From NCBI GenBank assembly GCA_036346395.1, contig CM070594.1, positions 15,161,385 through 15,225,384 of the forward strand: a DNA stretch of 64,000 nucleotides. Reading direction: 5' to 3'. Below, piece after piece: positions 1 to 11,140 of the stretch (positions are counted from its first letter, which is position 1; the number at the start of each line of letters is the position of its first letter). Below the pieces are notes generated by a model. It searched no databases, was not told where the DNA came from, and saw only the letters and a program-made list of their open reading frames with translations. The stretch is from Hsuehochloa calcarea. Taxonomy: Eukaryota > Streptophyta > Magnoliopsida > Poales > Poaceae. The position numbers and the translations under genes are program-made.

Positions 1-1200
1 TCTACAAAAAAAATAATTTGGAACTCATTTACTATATTTAAAAATTCATATAAAAAGTATATTTAAATATATTTTTATTAAAAAAGATGTGCTACAATGT
101 GCTACCGAACGACCGTCGTGCGGCAAGTTTTTTTAAAAAATTAAAATAACTCACCAATAGATTTTTAAAATAAAAAAAACTCACCGTGTGGTGGCCATAA
201 GGCAACACCACCGTGCCGCAGCGGGCGACGTGGCGGCCGGAGAGGCCTTGCCGCACGATCACTGTGCGACAGTGGACTATTTTTGTAAAAAAAAATATAT
301 AATCTACTATTTTTGCAAATAAAGTGATCTTTTCGGCCAAAAATTCAACTCACGGTGGATAATTTTGAGGTGTCGCTGTTGAACTTAAAGCAATCAAGGA
401 GATTACCAATCTGGGATTCAACCTGGCGATGCTGGAGATGGGTTCCTCGGTCCTAAAACAAGCGGTAACGGGTAACAGCGACCTAAATTGTACGATTTCT
501 CAACATATGAAGCTATCTTCAGAGATAAAAGAGTAGGCTTATCATGATATTTGATGATTTATCATTCTATATTTCACTGACATGTTTATTCTAAAGTTAT
601 ACGTCAATAAAACATAGAGTGATGAATTATCGAATACAATCTTTTACTCGGAACCCCTTTTGTCCTTGTACGATTTTCAGCGTTAGCTTTTGTCCTTGTC
701 CATGTAATAACACAGCCCATGTTTTGGCTGCCTACGGTGCCAGTGGAATGTGTGACGCCAACTTGTGGCTGGATCGCTTCCCGGAATTTGTATTTTTGCG
801 GTGGCTGGCGATTTAGCCAAAACACTCAGGGGCCCTTTGGATCGTGGGTTTATACGGATTCTTGGAATCTTGGTTTTCATTCATTCAATATTTTAATTAA
901 ATTTTAGATAAATATCAAAGGATCACTCATGTATGGTGCGAAGTTTAATACTATATTGCTAGTTTAAGTTGGAGAAGACCAATATAAAAAGTGTAGTTGG
1001 TCTTAACTAGTTGAAGCAAGAAAAAAAAAAGAACACACGCGCTCGCTCGCCTCGCCACGCCACGCCACACCATAGCCCGCCCGTGACGTGCGCGTGAATG
1101 GTCCAGCGATTTCGTGTCAGGTTGGTTGTGGAGCTGCAGCTTCTTTATCCATGTATACTGATTACACTGTTTCAATTGGCTTTCATGGAATGCATTAACC
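1..1200. other. AT-rich intergenic DNA, no gene recognised
   Basis: I see no coding region with a recognisable domain. The short open frames here are not supported by homology or splice structure. Around 830-845 there is a GGGGCCCTTTGGATC-like string, reminiscent of the ends of hAT/Tourist-type MITEs, but no matching inverted terminus was found. At 1021-1075 lies an A-run followed by a CG-rich stretch of CGCCACGCCACGCC type. Confidence 0.5.
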
Positions 1201-1224
1201 ACGTTTTAAAAATAGTGTTATGAG

Positions 1225-1272
1225 GGCAGTTTCTAATGACATAATGGAGGTAGTTTCTAATGACATAATAGC
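1225..1272. repeat. two-unit 24-bp tandem duplication
   Basis: Two adjacent 24-bp units (1225-1248 and 1249-1272) share the core AGTTTCTAATGACATAAT. A partial third unit starts at 1273 and runs into a T-tract. It lies just upstream of a TATAAAGG box, so it could be an upstream element of an old LTR promoter. That role is inference. Confidence 0.7.
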
Positions 1273-1900
1273 GGTAGTTTTTTTTTTCTGAGGCGGACTC
1301 TGTATAAAGGAGATCTCTCTTTTCATAAATGGGTTTTTTATCTAAAAAGAAATTAGCTTCATCCAGAGAGAGAGAGCCATGTTCATCTGTATTGTGTAAC
1401 CTCGGCTACTCCATCTCTTCGTCGGCTTGCACCGACGTGGGGACAACAGTGTCTCCGAAGCCGACGTCCCTCCTGTCTCTGCACGGGTTGGGGCCAATGA
1501 GGTTTTTGGGAAGCATTCGCGCGACTGCTCACGGCTTCCTCCTTCTACATCATCCTTTGCGTGTCGTCTTCTTTGTATCAGACTCTACCACGACCTTCGT
1601 CGAAGCGATTCTCTGTAAGTCGCGGTGATATCATTTGATATGGCTAGACCTTGTTTCCTAGATATATGTTATGTAATAATGTTGATGCCTACTTCTATTA
1701 GTAGCATTTTTGTTCTAAGTTTTGCCTTGTTAATGCATATATATGATATAGATATATTTGAGTTGATCATGTTATTGTTCGTAGCCCCAAATATGCATAG
1801 TATATATACTGTTGTTGATTCAATTATTGTTTTAGGAATTATAATAATCACAAAAGTGCTCATATATCTAACAATCCAAAAACATGATTGACATTTTGTG
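1273..1900 (+). other. possible 5' LTR end and leader of the copia remnant
   Basis: TATAAAGG at 1303-1310 is followed by a GC-rich stretch and then an AT-rich leader that reaches the gag start at 1901. Around 1625-1645 a degenerate TTGATATGGCTAGACC could be a decayed Met-tRNA primer site (normally TTGGTATCAGAGC). No second LTR copy was found in the window, so the LTR assignment rests on position and the TATA box alone. The open frames inside (for example 1329-1628) match no family I recognise. Confidence 0.3.
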
Positions 1901-2740
1901 ATGGCTGGTTTTGGCGAGCAAATAAAACCGGAGAAATTCACCGGTGTGAATTTCAACAGATGGCAGACAAGGGTCCAATAGTGGCTCTTGGCTATGAATG
2001 TATTTTTGGGTCGTGATACCAGATCCTGCAGGACCTCATAATGTTGCACAACAAACTGAGTACGACATGACTACGATAATATTTATTGGGTGTATTCTAA
2101 GCGTGTTGTCTGACCAGCTTTGTGATGTCTATATGCACATGAAGAAAGTTGTGGATCTGTCGCATGCATTCGAACACAAGTTCGCTGCCTCAAATGCTGG
2201 ACATGCATTGTATGTCATGGAGCAATACCATGATTACAAAATGGTTGATAATCGTTCTGTGGTCGAGCAGGCTCATGAACTACAATTCGTTGTGAGGGAA
2301 CTCACTCACCTTAGTTGCCAATTGCCTGACAAATTTGTGGCTGGGGGCATTATTGTTAAATTACCTCCAACCTGGAGGAATTCCGCCACATCCCTGAAAC
2401 ACAAGAGGCAAAACATTTCCGTAGATGATCTAGTTGCTAGTCTTGATATTGAAGAGAAGGCTCGGGCAAAAGATGTGACACCAATGGTGCAAGAAGGACA
2501 ATCTAGAGCGAACATCATGCAGCACATTGACAAAGGGAAAGACAAAAGCATATTGACAAAGGGAAAGACAAAGTTGTTTTGACCACCAACTTCAAAAGGA
2601 CCAACAACTGTACGAAGAAAGAGAACATGAAGGATATTACTTACTATGTTTGTGGCGAGGCTAGTCATTGGGCCAAGAAATGCCGCAAACGAATGGGCAA
2701 GAAAAATCATCCAGTGCAGAAAAATATGCTAATGTGATTA
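1901..2740 (+). pseudogene. copia Gag polyprotein remnant
   Basis: Gag of the UBN2/retrotran_gag type begins at ATG 1901 (MAGFGEQIKPEKFTGVNF, typical copia Gag N terminus). An in-frame TAG follows at about 1979, then a frameshift. The main body is the frame open from 1998 to 2582, with motifs such as LSDQLCDVYM and LPPTWRNSATSLKHK. A zinc knuckle of the CX2CX4HX4C type follows near 2640-2690 (VCGEASHWAKKC), but its first Cys is Tyr. Gag normally coats the RNA in the virus-like particle. This copy cannot make an intact product. Confidence 0.85.
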
Positions 2741-2789
2741 TTGGCGAGGTCAAAGCATCTGGGTATGGTAATTTACATAGTGTCTTTAC

Positions 2790-4332
2790 GGCATGTCAAT
2801 TTATTGATTGGTGGATTGACACTAGGGCTAATATTCATGTATGCACTTATGCATCTATATTTTCATCTTATCGTGTTGCACGGGGTTCTGTTTTCCCCTT
2901 TCAGATTTTTGTAATAAAGTTGTGAACCATATTTATGACTCTACGAATGGTGGTGAGACCAATGTATGTCACTCACGTTTATATCATATAATTTTTGGTT
3001 GTATGTCTCGGCTTTCTAGATTAAATATAATTACAAACTTTTGCATAGTCAAAGGTTCCAAATGCTTAATTTGTGTGCGAGCAAAGCAACCTCAAAAGGC
3101 TCACAAGGCTGTGGAGGAAAAAAATCATCAAAATTGGAACTCATACATTCAGACTTGTGTGAGATTAATGGTATATTAACAAAAGGAGGGAAAATATATT
3201 TCATGACTTTAATTGTTGATGCCACTAGATACTGCTATGTGTATTTGTTGAAAACAAAAAATGAGGCATTAGACTACTTTAAAACTTATAAAGTTGAGGT
3301 TGAGAATCAATTAGACAGAAAGATTAAAAGAATTAGGTCTGGTCGTGGTGGATAGTGTTTATCTAATGAGTTCAATCAGTTTTCTATGGAACATGGTATT
3401 ATCTATGAAAGGACATCTCCCTATTCGCCCCAGTCCAATGGGGTTGCCAAAAGAAAGAATCGCACCTTGACTGACTTGGTGAATGACATGTTAGATACTG
3501 CGGGTATGCCTAAGGAATGGTGGAGGGAAGCTATGTTGATTGTGTGTCATGTCCTAAATAGAGTCACCACTAAAAATAGTGAGGTAACTCCATACGAAGG
3601 TTGGAAAGGGAGAAAACCATCGCTCTCGTATTTGCGCACTTGGGGGTGTTTGGCGAAAGTCAATGTTTCAATAACTAAAAAACACAAAAGTGGACCTAAA
3701 ACAGTGGATTATATTTGTCTAGGATATACTCGTCGTAGTATAGGCTATAGGTTTCTAGTGGTTCAATCTGGGATATCTGACATGCTAATCAATATGTTAA
3801 TGAAATCCCGAGATGCTATTTTCTTTGAAAATATATTTCCTATAAAGAATTCACATAGCTCGTCTAGTCAAGCAAATGATTTAACTCCTAAACCTACCAC
3901 TCCAATTGAGTATATTAAACACACACATGAACACGTTCATGACAAAGATGACAGTGGTGTAGCTCCTCAAATGAGCAAGTGACAAATGAATGCAAAATCT
4001 TTGGGTGGTGACTTCGTTGTGTACATTGTAGATGATGATCCCAAATCTGTTTCTGATGCATATACATCTCCTGATGCAGAGTACTGGATGGATGCGGTTC
4101 GTATTGGAATGGATTCCATTATCACTAACGGAACTTGGGAAGTCACTGATCGTCCATTTGGTTGTAAGCCAGTTAGATGCAAGTGTGTGTTCAAGAAGAA
4201 GTTTAGGACTGATGGTGCAATCGAAAAGTAAAGGCTCGGCTTGTGGCAAAAGGTTATACTCAAAAAGAAGGAGATGATTTCTTTGATACATACTCACCTC
4301 TTGCCAAATTAACAACTATTCAAGTACTATTA
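2790..4332 (+). pseudogene. copia Pol remnant: protease, integrase, RT start
   Basis: A decayed protease motif (WWIDTRANIH in place of the usual DSGA core) lies near 2810-2840. GAG-pre-integrase and integrase follow in shifting frames: LIHSDLCEI near 3140, then SPYSPQSNGVAKRKNRTL near 3415-3465 with the conserved PQSNG block, then WWREAM and the copia C-terminal integrase region up to 3980. From 3986 the RT-type domain begins (WMDAVRIGMDSI, then KARLVAKGYTQKEGDDFFDT near 4231-4290). A stop at about 3355 and others break it. It ends at 4332. Confidence 0.85.
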
Positions 4333-5036
4333 TGTAACATCCCGATTTTCTGAGCTTCAAAAATATTTTGAGTAGTTTGGTCTCAAGAAAATTCACCCAA
4401 GAGATTTTATTTGAATTTTAAATAAAGTTTAATATGGACTTTCAGTATCAAAACAATTTAATGTGATTAATATCAACATCAACAATTGTCAAAACTATTT
4501 TATTTGGGTTCTATGTACTTGGACATATTTTCTAGATTTTTCTAAGTTCATTTGCTATTTTCTAATAGTCATTTGCATTTTCTGGTATTTCTAAAATACA
4601 AAAACTATTAATAATCTCATAAAAAGGTTTGGGCTGAAACCCAAACCCTATTCCCGCCAACCTACTACTATGTGGCTCAATTTCTCTCCGCGCCGGCCCG
4701 CCCGCTCTCGCCCGCTCCCTTCTCCCTCTGCCAGGCGTGCCCCACCCCGTCTTCGTCCTCACCTTTGTCTCCCCACATACGCTCGCTCGAAGATGACAGT
4801 GCTGTCGTGTGAGCTTCATCTGATAACGACTCAAACAACCCTGATTTTTCACGCCGACCTTGCCATTTTAAACCCCTTATCTCTCTGCATCCAAACCTAC
4901 CTTTTATCTTCTCCAAATATCTCTCAAACTCGTTATCTTGTCTCGGATCCGAAAAGGACTCCACTACCAATACGCCACCCTAGCCCTACCCAAGCCATAT
5001 AAATAGGACCTCGAGGATTGCCCTTGTCCCGCATCG
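4333..5036 (+). mobile_element. 5' part of a gypsy-type LTR
   Basis: The sequence starts TGTAACATCCCGA, a common start of grass Ty3/gypsy LTRs, exactly where copia homology stops. It continues with an AT-rich section, then a GC/CT-rich section and a TATA box, and runs into the assembly gap. The 4500-4680 part resembles 24820-24970, so a related LTR family recurs in the window. Whether this is a full element or a solo LTR cannot be seen because of the gap. Confidence 0.65.
4998..5005 (+). promoter_or_regulatory. TATA box of the gypsy-type LTR
   Basis: TATAAATA followed by GG sits about 665 bp into the LTR, downstream of a CT-rich section. This is the usual place for the U3 promoter of a retrotransposon. 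Activity is not shown. Confidence 0.5.
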
Positions 5037-5136
5037 NNNNNNNNNNNNNNNNNNNNNNNNNNNNNNNNNNNNNNNNNNNNNNNNNNNNNNNNNNNNNNNN
5101 NNNNNNNNNNNNNNNNNNNNNNNNNNNNNNNNNNNN
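5037..5136. other. assembly gap (100 N)
   Basis: Exactly 100 N. A round number normally means a scaffold join of unknown true length. The gypsy-type LTR on its left is not resumed recognisably on its right. Confidence 0.99.
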
Positions 5137-5890
5137 TATATATCGTTTTTGATATTTTGATACGTGTAGCAAAATTTTTAAAACTTCGGCTATCAATATA
5201 TTTTGAAATATTTAGATTGGTTACATAAAAATCGTATATATAAATTTGTTTCGAAAGATATTATCGTAATATTATAGTTTCATTGGGTGCTATAACTGTA
5301 CTACAATATAAATTAGTAGTCGAGTTGTGTTTTAGAGAGTGTATCAATATTCGAAATGGCATGTATTTGTGACTAGAGGTGAGTACAAAGAAAGTCTAAC
5401 ACTTGATTTAGCCAAGCGCACCAATTAACTATCAACAAAGCTTGTGTAGCACATAAATAGGCTGATAAATTAGCAGTGGATATAACACACAAAAAACTAA
5501 GTCTGCTTAGCTCCTTGATCTCGGCAAGAATCGAATAAATCTCGGCCCGGTGCTGAGTGTCCCACATAAATCTCGACAAGATTCTTGAAACGTTAAGGCC
5601 GGCCGGCCAAAGTGTATGAAATGCTCCATTTTGGAACTTCGGTACAGATATTTGAAGGGCATATTTCGTTTATGAGTGACTTTTTAGTGTTCAACTACGT
5701 ACACGCATCAGCATGTGTGTAAGTAACCCAATACTATCCTGTTCCACGGCACCTTGCTGTTGCCATACCTCAGCCCTTCGCTAGGAGTCAACGGCTTAAT
5801 CGAAACCAAGGCAAAACGAGCCAACATGAACCAGTATTATGGTTTTTTGGATTGGCGCCGCTGGTGATTTTTGTCACTAGTGAACCCCTC
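5137..5890. other. AT-rich DNA with one LINE-like remnant
   Basis: Apart from the RNase H-like remnant at 5380-5580 no gene is seen. At 5855-5885 there is a short string TTGGCGCCGCTGG followed by TTTGTCACTAGTG. It resembles a retroelement primer site by chance or descent, but no LTR end adjoins it. Confidence 0.4.
5380..5580 (-). pseudogene. LINE/RVT_3-type RNase H C-terminal remnant
   Basis: The minus-strand frame reads EIYSILAEIKELSRL, then ANLSAYLCATQALLIV. This resembles the C-terminal part of the RNase H-like RVT_3 domain of plant LINE ORF2 proteins, in which a helix is followed by an ANxxAHLCAKxA-type segment. Only about 60 residues are left and no reverse transcriptase lies upstream. 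The family call is from remembered motif shape and is moderate at best. It could also be a fragment of a host RNase H-like protein. Confidence 0.4.
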
Positions 5891-6413
5891 ACTTTGAAAG
5901 ATCTAGATCTATCATTATGAATTAATATAGTATTTTAATGATTAATAACAAATCTAATTATGGGACTAACATTTTATTGTTATATCTGTGTGTAGTCTCA
6001 TTTGGATATAAATGTGAAATTCAACGAGGTATGCATTCGACTTATACTTTTATAAATTGTTGCATTCCTCGGATACAAAATATAAGTTGAACTCCACCAT
6101 AAGTATAACTTAAATATGTGTATATGTTTTCATTACACATCTATATATGCACACATTTAGAGGGTTCATTATATATTTTGTGGTTTCATTAGTATTGATT
6201 CATATTCCGTTCTTCACACATATTTGGGATCTTTACTTTGAAACATATCCTTTTGAGTATACAAAACTTGTGTAGTTCTTGTATACTTATGTTGTAAGAA
6301 TATAGAACTTGTGTAGCTCTTGTATGCTCATGTTGTTAGTATATAGAACTTGTGTAGTTCTTGTATACTCATGTTCGAGTATATATAACTTGTGTAGTTC
6401 ATATATACTTTGA
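5891..6413 (+). repeat. dispersed repeat with ~40-bp dyad units, copy A
   Basis: About 520 bp is closely similar to 24288-24775 (copy B) in the same orientation. Both start at ACTTTGAA and share long runs such as TCATTTGGATATAAATGTGA. The last third is four tandem units of about 40 bp around a constant core AACTTGTGTAGTT. Each core is flanked by imperfect inverted arms (GAGTATACAA on the left, TTGTATACT on the right). It abuts the cut end of a copia RT at 6414. I do not recognise the family. Confidence 0.8.
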
Positions 6414-6417
6414 AGGC

Positions 6418-7555
6418 ACACCTGTTGGACAACATACGTAATGTTTGGACGAGTAAATGTCATGCTTGCGCAGGCACCGACAGTGCTGTGGTAGTCGCGT
6501 AGTTAGCAGGACGGTTCGCCGCTGACGCTAGAAGTTTAGAGCTTGTGTTGATGGGCGTGTTGCAGGGTTACATGTACACATGCTAGCACGGTCAAGGACA
6601 TCAAGAATGTACTGCCGCTGAGAGAGGAACATACCATGAGAGGTGCGGGTGACCGAAACACCGAGAAAGTGCTGGAGGTTATCAAGATCCTTGAGCAAAA
6701 ATTCATGGTGGAGAGCGGCAATGATCAAATGTAGAAGTTGCGTGGATGAGCTGGTGAGGACAATGTCATCGACATAGAGCAAAAGATAGGCGACATGGGA
6801 ATCCCGGGATAGAGTAAAGAGAGATGGATAAGCTTTAGAGCTAATGAAGCTGAGAGAGAGAAGATGTGAAGCAAACCAGCTGAATCATGCGCGTTGTACT
6901 TGCTTGAGGCCATACAATGATTTGTTGAAGCGACATATATGCTCGGGCCCAGAAAGATCAGTAAAACCATAGGGTTGTTGGCAATACACTGTCTCAGAGA
7001 GGATGCCATGGAGAAAGGCATTATTGACATCTAGCTGATGAACCAACCAGTTATGAGAGAGAACGACCAGAGAGTACGCAGTGCGTATGGTGGCAGTGTT
7101 TAATGATCAAGGAAAGTCTCACCATAATCGACAATCGGTTGCTGAGAAAAGCCGCAAAGTACCCAACGAGCTTTGTATCAGTCAAGAGAGCCATCGGGCT
7201 TGAGTTTGTGATAGAAAACCCGTTTGCCGAAGACAACATTGGAACCGGGAGGACGAGGAATGAGATCCCAAGTGTGGTTGGATTGGAGAGCGGAGAATTC
7301 GTCTATCATGGCGAGTGCCAATTGGCACCTTTTAAAGCGCCACGATAGCTCTTGGGAATGGGCGAGATGGTATCGGCATGAAGGTTAAGCTGAAGGATCG
7401 GTTTGCGAGTGCTAGCTTTCCCACGAGTCACCATGTGGTGCTCATTGACTGTAGGAGCGGCTGGTAAGGGGGGCGCAGCCGGGAGGGGAGCAACCGACGC
7501 GATGGGGTTGGGTCGACGACGCGATGAAGGTCGGAGCCGATTCAACCAACATGGG
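6418..7555 (-). pseudogene. copia reverse transcriptase remnant
   Basis: Read on the minus strand from 7555 down: the linker (VTRGKA, then SPIPKSYRGAL) and the RT N terminus in broken frames near 7060-7300. The RT core follows with FNKSLYGLKQ-type sequence near 6900 and the catalytic MLYVDDIVLTSS at 6782 (YVDD motif). HFLGVSV and LSQRQYILDVL come next, with TRPNITYVVQQVCL near 6420. RT copies element RNA into cDNA. Stops and frameshifts at several places make it non-functional, and the RNase H domain is missing beyond 6414. Confidence 0.9.
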
Positions 7556-7560
7556 AAGGG
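7556..7560. repeat. target-site duplication (aaggg), left
   Basis: AAGGG directly precedes the LTR start TGTCGAACCC at 7561. The same five bases follow the other LTR at 18880-18884. A 5-bp duplication is the normal integration footprint of LTR retrotransposons. Confidence 0.9.
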
Positions 7561-10500
7561 TGTCGAACCCGGAACGGGATCCCGAATTCTCGTGTTCATA
7601 CACTAGTCCAGATTTCCAGTACACAAATCACAAAAATGTTATCACAAACATATCCAAATGTATATTTAATAAGCATAGAGTTTATTACAACCGGGCCGAG
7701 GCCAAATAAAACATAAGCGGAAGCAAATAATAATGGTAAGCCACACGATACGCCACAGTAATCGCCGGAGGTCGCCGCCTAATCGCCTGCGCCTCACCTT
7801 CCGGATAGCAGCTTTCTCCGAATAATAATATTGGCAAGAGTGAGCACTACAACCGTGCTCGCAAATTACACCCAATACTGTAATTTAGAATGCATGCATA
7901 AGTTATTCAAAGGAAGGTTATAGGGTTTATTTGCATAAATCAGATTTTTGGTTTAAATAGTTATACTAAGTTTCAAGGCACATTTTCATTTCATAACTAA
8001 AATCATATTTAAAATTTATCATTTTATAGTGGATAACCTCCATATGAAACATGGTGAAGGATACCCTCCTATCACAAGGCTACCCGCCCAAATTTACCAC
8101 AAGGATTAACCATCCTCAAATCATGTCCAAAGTTATTTGAAAACCAAAACAAATCTAACTTAGAGTGGCTTTGCTCAGCATGTCCATAACCGTGGACACG
8201 GCTATTCGAATAGATTTACACTCTGCAGAGGTGGTACAACTTTACCCACACGAGATAATTTGCCAGTTATGTCGCCAATACACGCTTCCTTAGGCGTGTG
8301 ACTAGGCAATTATCACAAGGCGTTTCCAATGCATTACCTCAATACCAATATGCCCGCTAAGGTTTCACTTCCATTAGGCTAACCACCTGCCGGAAACCCC
8401 CTCTTGCGCCAAGTGGGAATAAAGTCTAACCGACACCCACACAACAAAAATGGCATAAACAATAATGAGGTAAGACAAATTATTAAGCTCGGTTCTCGCC
8501 CATACGTAACATGTGGTAGTACGGTGGAGCTTTTGCAAGATGCGGCTCAAAGGCGGTCCTTAATCTACTTGGGCAACTTTCAATAAAAACCTCGGGTCTC
8601 ACCCTAACAGACAGCCGTGCATAAACTCGCACCCACCAACGGTCCATGTTTGCCCAAGTACAAACCATTTTCTTTTATTTTTATAATTTTCAAAGACATT
8701 TGCAAAAGTCCACCATGACAAAGCAATGTCATAGGTTTTTATCAATTTATGAAATTTTGGCTAAATTCTCCCAAAGTCAAATATTTCATGGTCTAAGCAT
8801 TTGCTATGCATATATTTATTTTAAATTCATTTGACTAAGGTTACAAGGAATTGATAATACAATAATCAAATTTGGCTATACAAAGGAATTGGAATAATTA
8901 ATTATTTAAAACAGAATTTAAAATAATTAAATACAATTATGCATGCAATAATAATTTAAAATGCAAATTAAATAATTTTAAATATTGGGGCAAAATGGTC
9001 AATGGTGTAACTTGCCTTGTTCAAATTCCTGGTATTCTACTTCTTCAATAGGGTCAAGCTCTCCGGAGTCGTCAAAATCTATACGCGAAAATATTCCAAA
9101 TTCAAACAGAATTCAAATGAACACAAATAAATTCAAATGAAAATTCAAATTAATTCCAAATTAAATAATTTTGGTTTAGTTAGCCAGATCTTGATTTTAT
9201 ACAAATTTAGAAATTTGAATCACCTAAATCGGAGTTTGTATGAAGAAATACGAGCTCCTGGAAGTTTAAAACCTAAATTAAATCCTAAAATCAGAATTTC
9301 CGATTTTCCCGAATTAAATTTCTAAAGGAAATTCCATTTATTGCGCAAGCATGCGTCAGCGGTACTGTGCACCGAGACTGACATGTGGGCCCGAACAGTC
9401 ATAGACTGAGTCCACAGCGAGGCACAAGTCCACGGTGGACTCGGCCACAAAGACAAGCAGGAAGCGGGCGGCCGGCTGGGCGCTGCGCGCCGGGCAGCCA
9501 CGCTGGCGCCGATTTACCGCCACGCACGCGAAAGCGATGAGGTGGCGCTGAGGTGGCAGAGCCACGCCGCCGCCGGAGAGGGAGGCGCCAGAACCGAGGC
9601 GCAGCGCACGCGCGCGCGCCGGGCGAGCCCGCGAGGTGCGCGAAATGTTCAGAGGAGATGCCGAGCGCGCGCGCCACCGGCGACGCGAGGGCGTGGCCTA
9701 AGATGGTCGGCGACGGCGAGAGGCGGCGGTGTGGTTCGGTCTTGGCGGCGAAGGAGCTCCCGCGACGCCCGAGGGCGCGGAGGTGCGCACTGTGTCTGCG
9801 GTGCCGAGGCGGCTTGCAAAGGCCGAGGCGGCCGGAGGTTCACCGTGGCGGCGCTAGAGGCATGGAGCACACGCCGGCGAGAGAGAGAGACCAAATGCGG
9901 CGATTGGGGGCGAGGAGGCGAGGAGTTGGGGCAAAGCTTGAGGGAGGAGAGGCGCACGGTGCTCCCTTTATAGGGCGAGGGCGAGGCCGGAGATGGAGAT
10001 CGGGCGAGGTGGCGGCCGCTTGCGGAGGTGAGGAGGGCGGCGCATTCCGAAGTTATGGAAGGGGTAATGGCCGAGACGAGTGCGGGGTGAACTACGAACC
10101 GAATGCGCATGAATGCGAGGAAAGAGAGGGAGGGAATCACGGGATTGATGAGCTCCAAGACGGCTTTAATGGCGGCGGGAGCGACGATCGCGGAAGGAGA
10201 GAGAACGCGAGGAAGACGACGCAGGCGCCGGGCCCACCGGCCACGAGACAGAGAGGGAGAGAGAGCCGAGTGGAGTGATGTCGGCCGTCCGATTTGATCG
10301 GACGCCCGCGCATTTCGCGCGCGGAGAAATGGGTCGAGACGCCAAGACAAAGGTCGGGCTTCGCCCAAGATCGCTGGTAAAAGATTTTAAACCTTTTCAA
10401 TTGATTTAATTCCGTAAATTCAAATAGGCTTTAGAAAATAGTAAATGAAGTCCAAAATTTTGAGAAAATTCACGAAATTCTATGAGTCATTCTCGACTTA

Positions 10501-10653
10501 AATAAAATAATTCCAACTTTTAGTTGGTAATAGATTTTGCACATAAATTCTTTTAGCCTTAATATACTTTAGGAAAAGCTTTTAAAATTTCCGTAAAATC
10601 CACAAAATTATTGATGTTTTATTTTCAATCAAATTGAAATTTTGGGTGTTACA
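7561..10653 (-). repeat. 3' LTR of the gypsy element
   Basis: On the plus strand it begins TGTCGAACCC and ends GGGTGTTACA, so in element orientation it starts TGTAACACCC and ends with CA. It is 3093 bp and is near-identical to 15974-18879 apart from many short indels. It holds an AT-rich half (7600-9340) and a GC-rich half (9340-10330) with the promoter. The GC-rich open frames inside it are not genes. Confidence 0.95.
9965..9972 (-). promoter_or_regulatory. TATA box in the 3' LTR
   Basis: Minus strand TATAAAGG followed by GAGCACC, with the same box at 18185-18193 in the partner LTR (TATAAAAGG). It sits between a GC-rich section and the U3 start, in the expected orientation for element transcription. 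Confidence 0.6.
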
Positions 10654-10668
10654 AAGCTACCCTCTTAA
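10654..10668 (-). other. polypurine tract
   Basis: Minus strand AAGAGGGTAGCTT directly precedes the 3' LTR start TGTAACACCC. This is the plus-strand primer position of an LTR element, with the purine run slightly decayed. Confidence 0.7.
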
Positions 10669-10689
10669 AGGGAATCTCGAATTTAGATT

Positions 10690-11140
10690 CGGACTTGGTC
10701 AAGAAAAAGGTAGGGATACTCGGCTCTCAAAACTTCTTCTCGCTCCCTGTAGCTTCTTCTTCCAATGATTGCTCCACTGAACCTTACAAGAACGAATGAC
10801 TTTGCTTCGTGACGCGCTCGCCACATCGAGAATCTTGATTGGTTGTTCCACATAGGTGAGATCTTCCCAAGATCGATGCTCAAGCGTGTTTCTTCTGTTG
10901 GTACTGAGATATTTCTTTAATTGGGATACATGGAAGACATTGTGAATAAATGACAGAGATGTTGGTAGTTCCAACCGATAAGCAACTTCACCTCTTTTGC
11001 CAAAATCTTATAGGGTCCGACAAATCAGGTGCGAAGTTTTCCTTTAGTCTGAAATCTCTTCACTCCTGAGTGGAGTTTCTCCGAGATAGACAAAATCTCC
11101 CATCTCAAGGATAGTTCTCTCCGACGATTATCGGCATAAC
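10690..11140 (-). pseudogene. gypsy Pol C terminus
   Basis: The minus-strand frame starting near 10974 reads LSFIHNVFHVSQLKKYL, then DLTYVEQPIKILD and KVQWSNHW. This is the conserved end of integrase in plant Tekay/Del chromoviruses, a chromodomain-like module thought to steer integration. A frameshift near 10730 separates the last part (EYPYLFLDQ in another frame). It lies right before the polypurine tract as expected. Confidence 0.85.

Larger units (their letters stand above)
1901..4332 (+). mobile_element. Ty1/copia retrotransposon remnant, truncated
   Basis: A degraded copia-superfamily element is read on the plus strand in the order gag, zinc knuckle, protease, integrase, start of reverse transcriptase. 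Integrase before RT is the Ty1/copia order. It carries several stops and frameshifts and an internal deletion around 2900-2990. It ends abruptly inside the N-terminal part of RT where a gypsy-type LTR begins at 4333. No 3' LTR is visible, so everything from the RT core onwards is missing. Confidence 0.9.

Noticed and set aside
92..340. 82-codon minus-strand frame
   Set aside because: AT-rich flanks, no domain, and it contains short internal inverted repeats that suggest transposon debris.
1329..1628. 99-codon open frame upstream of the copia gag
   Set aside because: No recognisable domain, downstream of a TATA box in an LTR-like region. More likely a leader.
5855..5885. Possible TGGCGCCG primer-binding site
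   Set aside because: No LTR end adjoins it and the following sequence is not an element body.
9553..10278. Long Arg/Gly-rich plus-strand frame (241 codons) and its minus-strand mirror
   Set aside because: It lies wholly in the GC-rich half of a gypsy LTR, is open in several frames by composition, and is not open in the partner LTR at 17900-18500.
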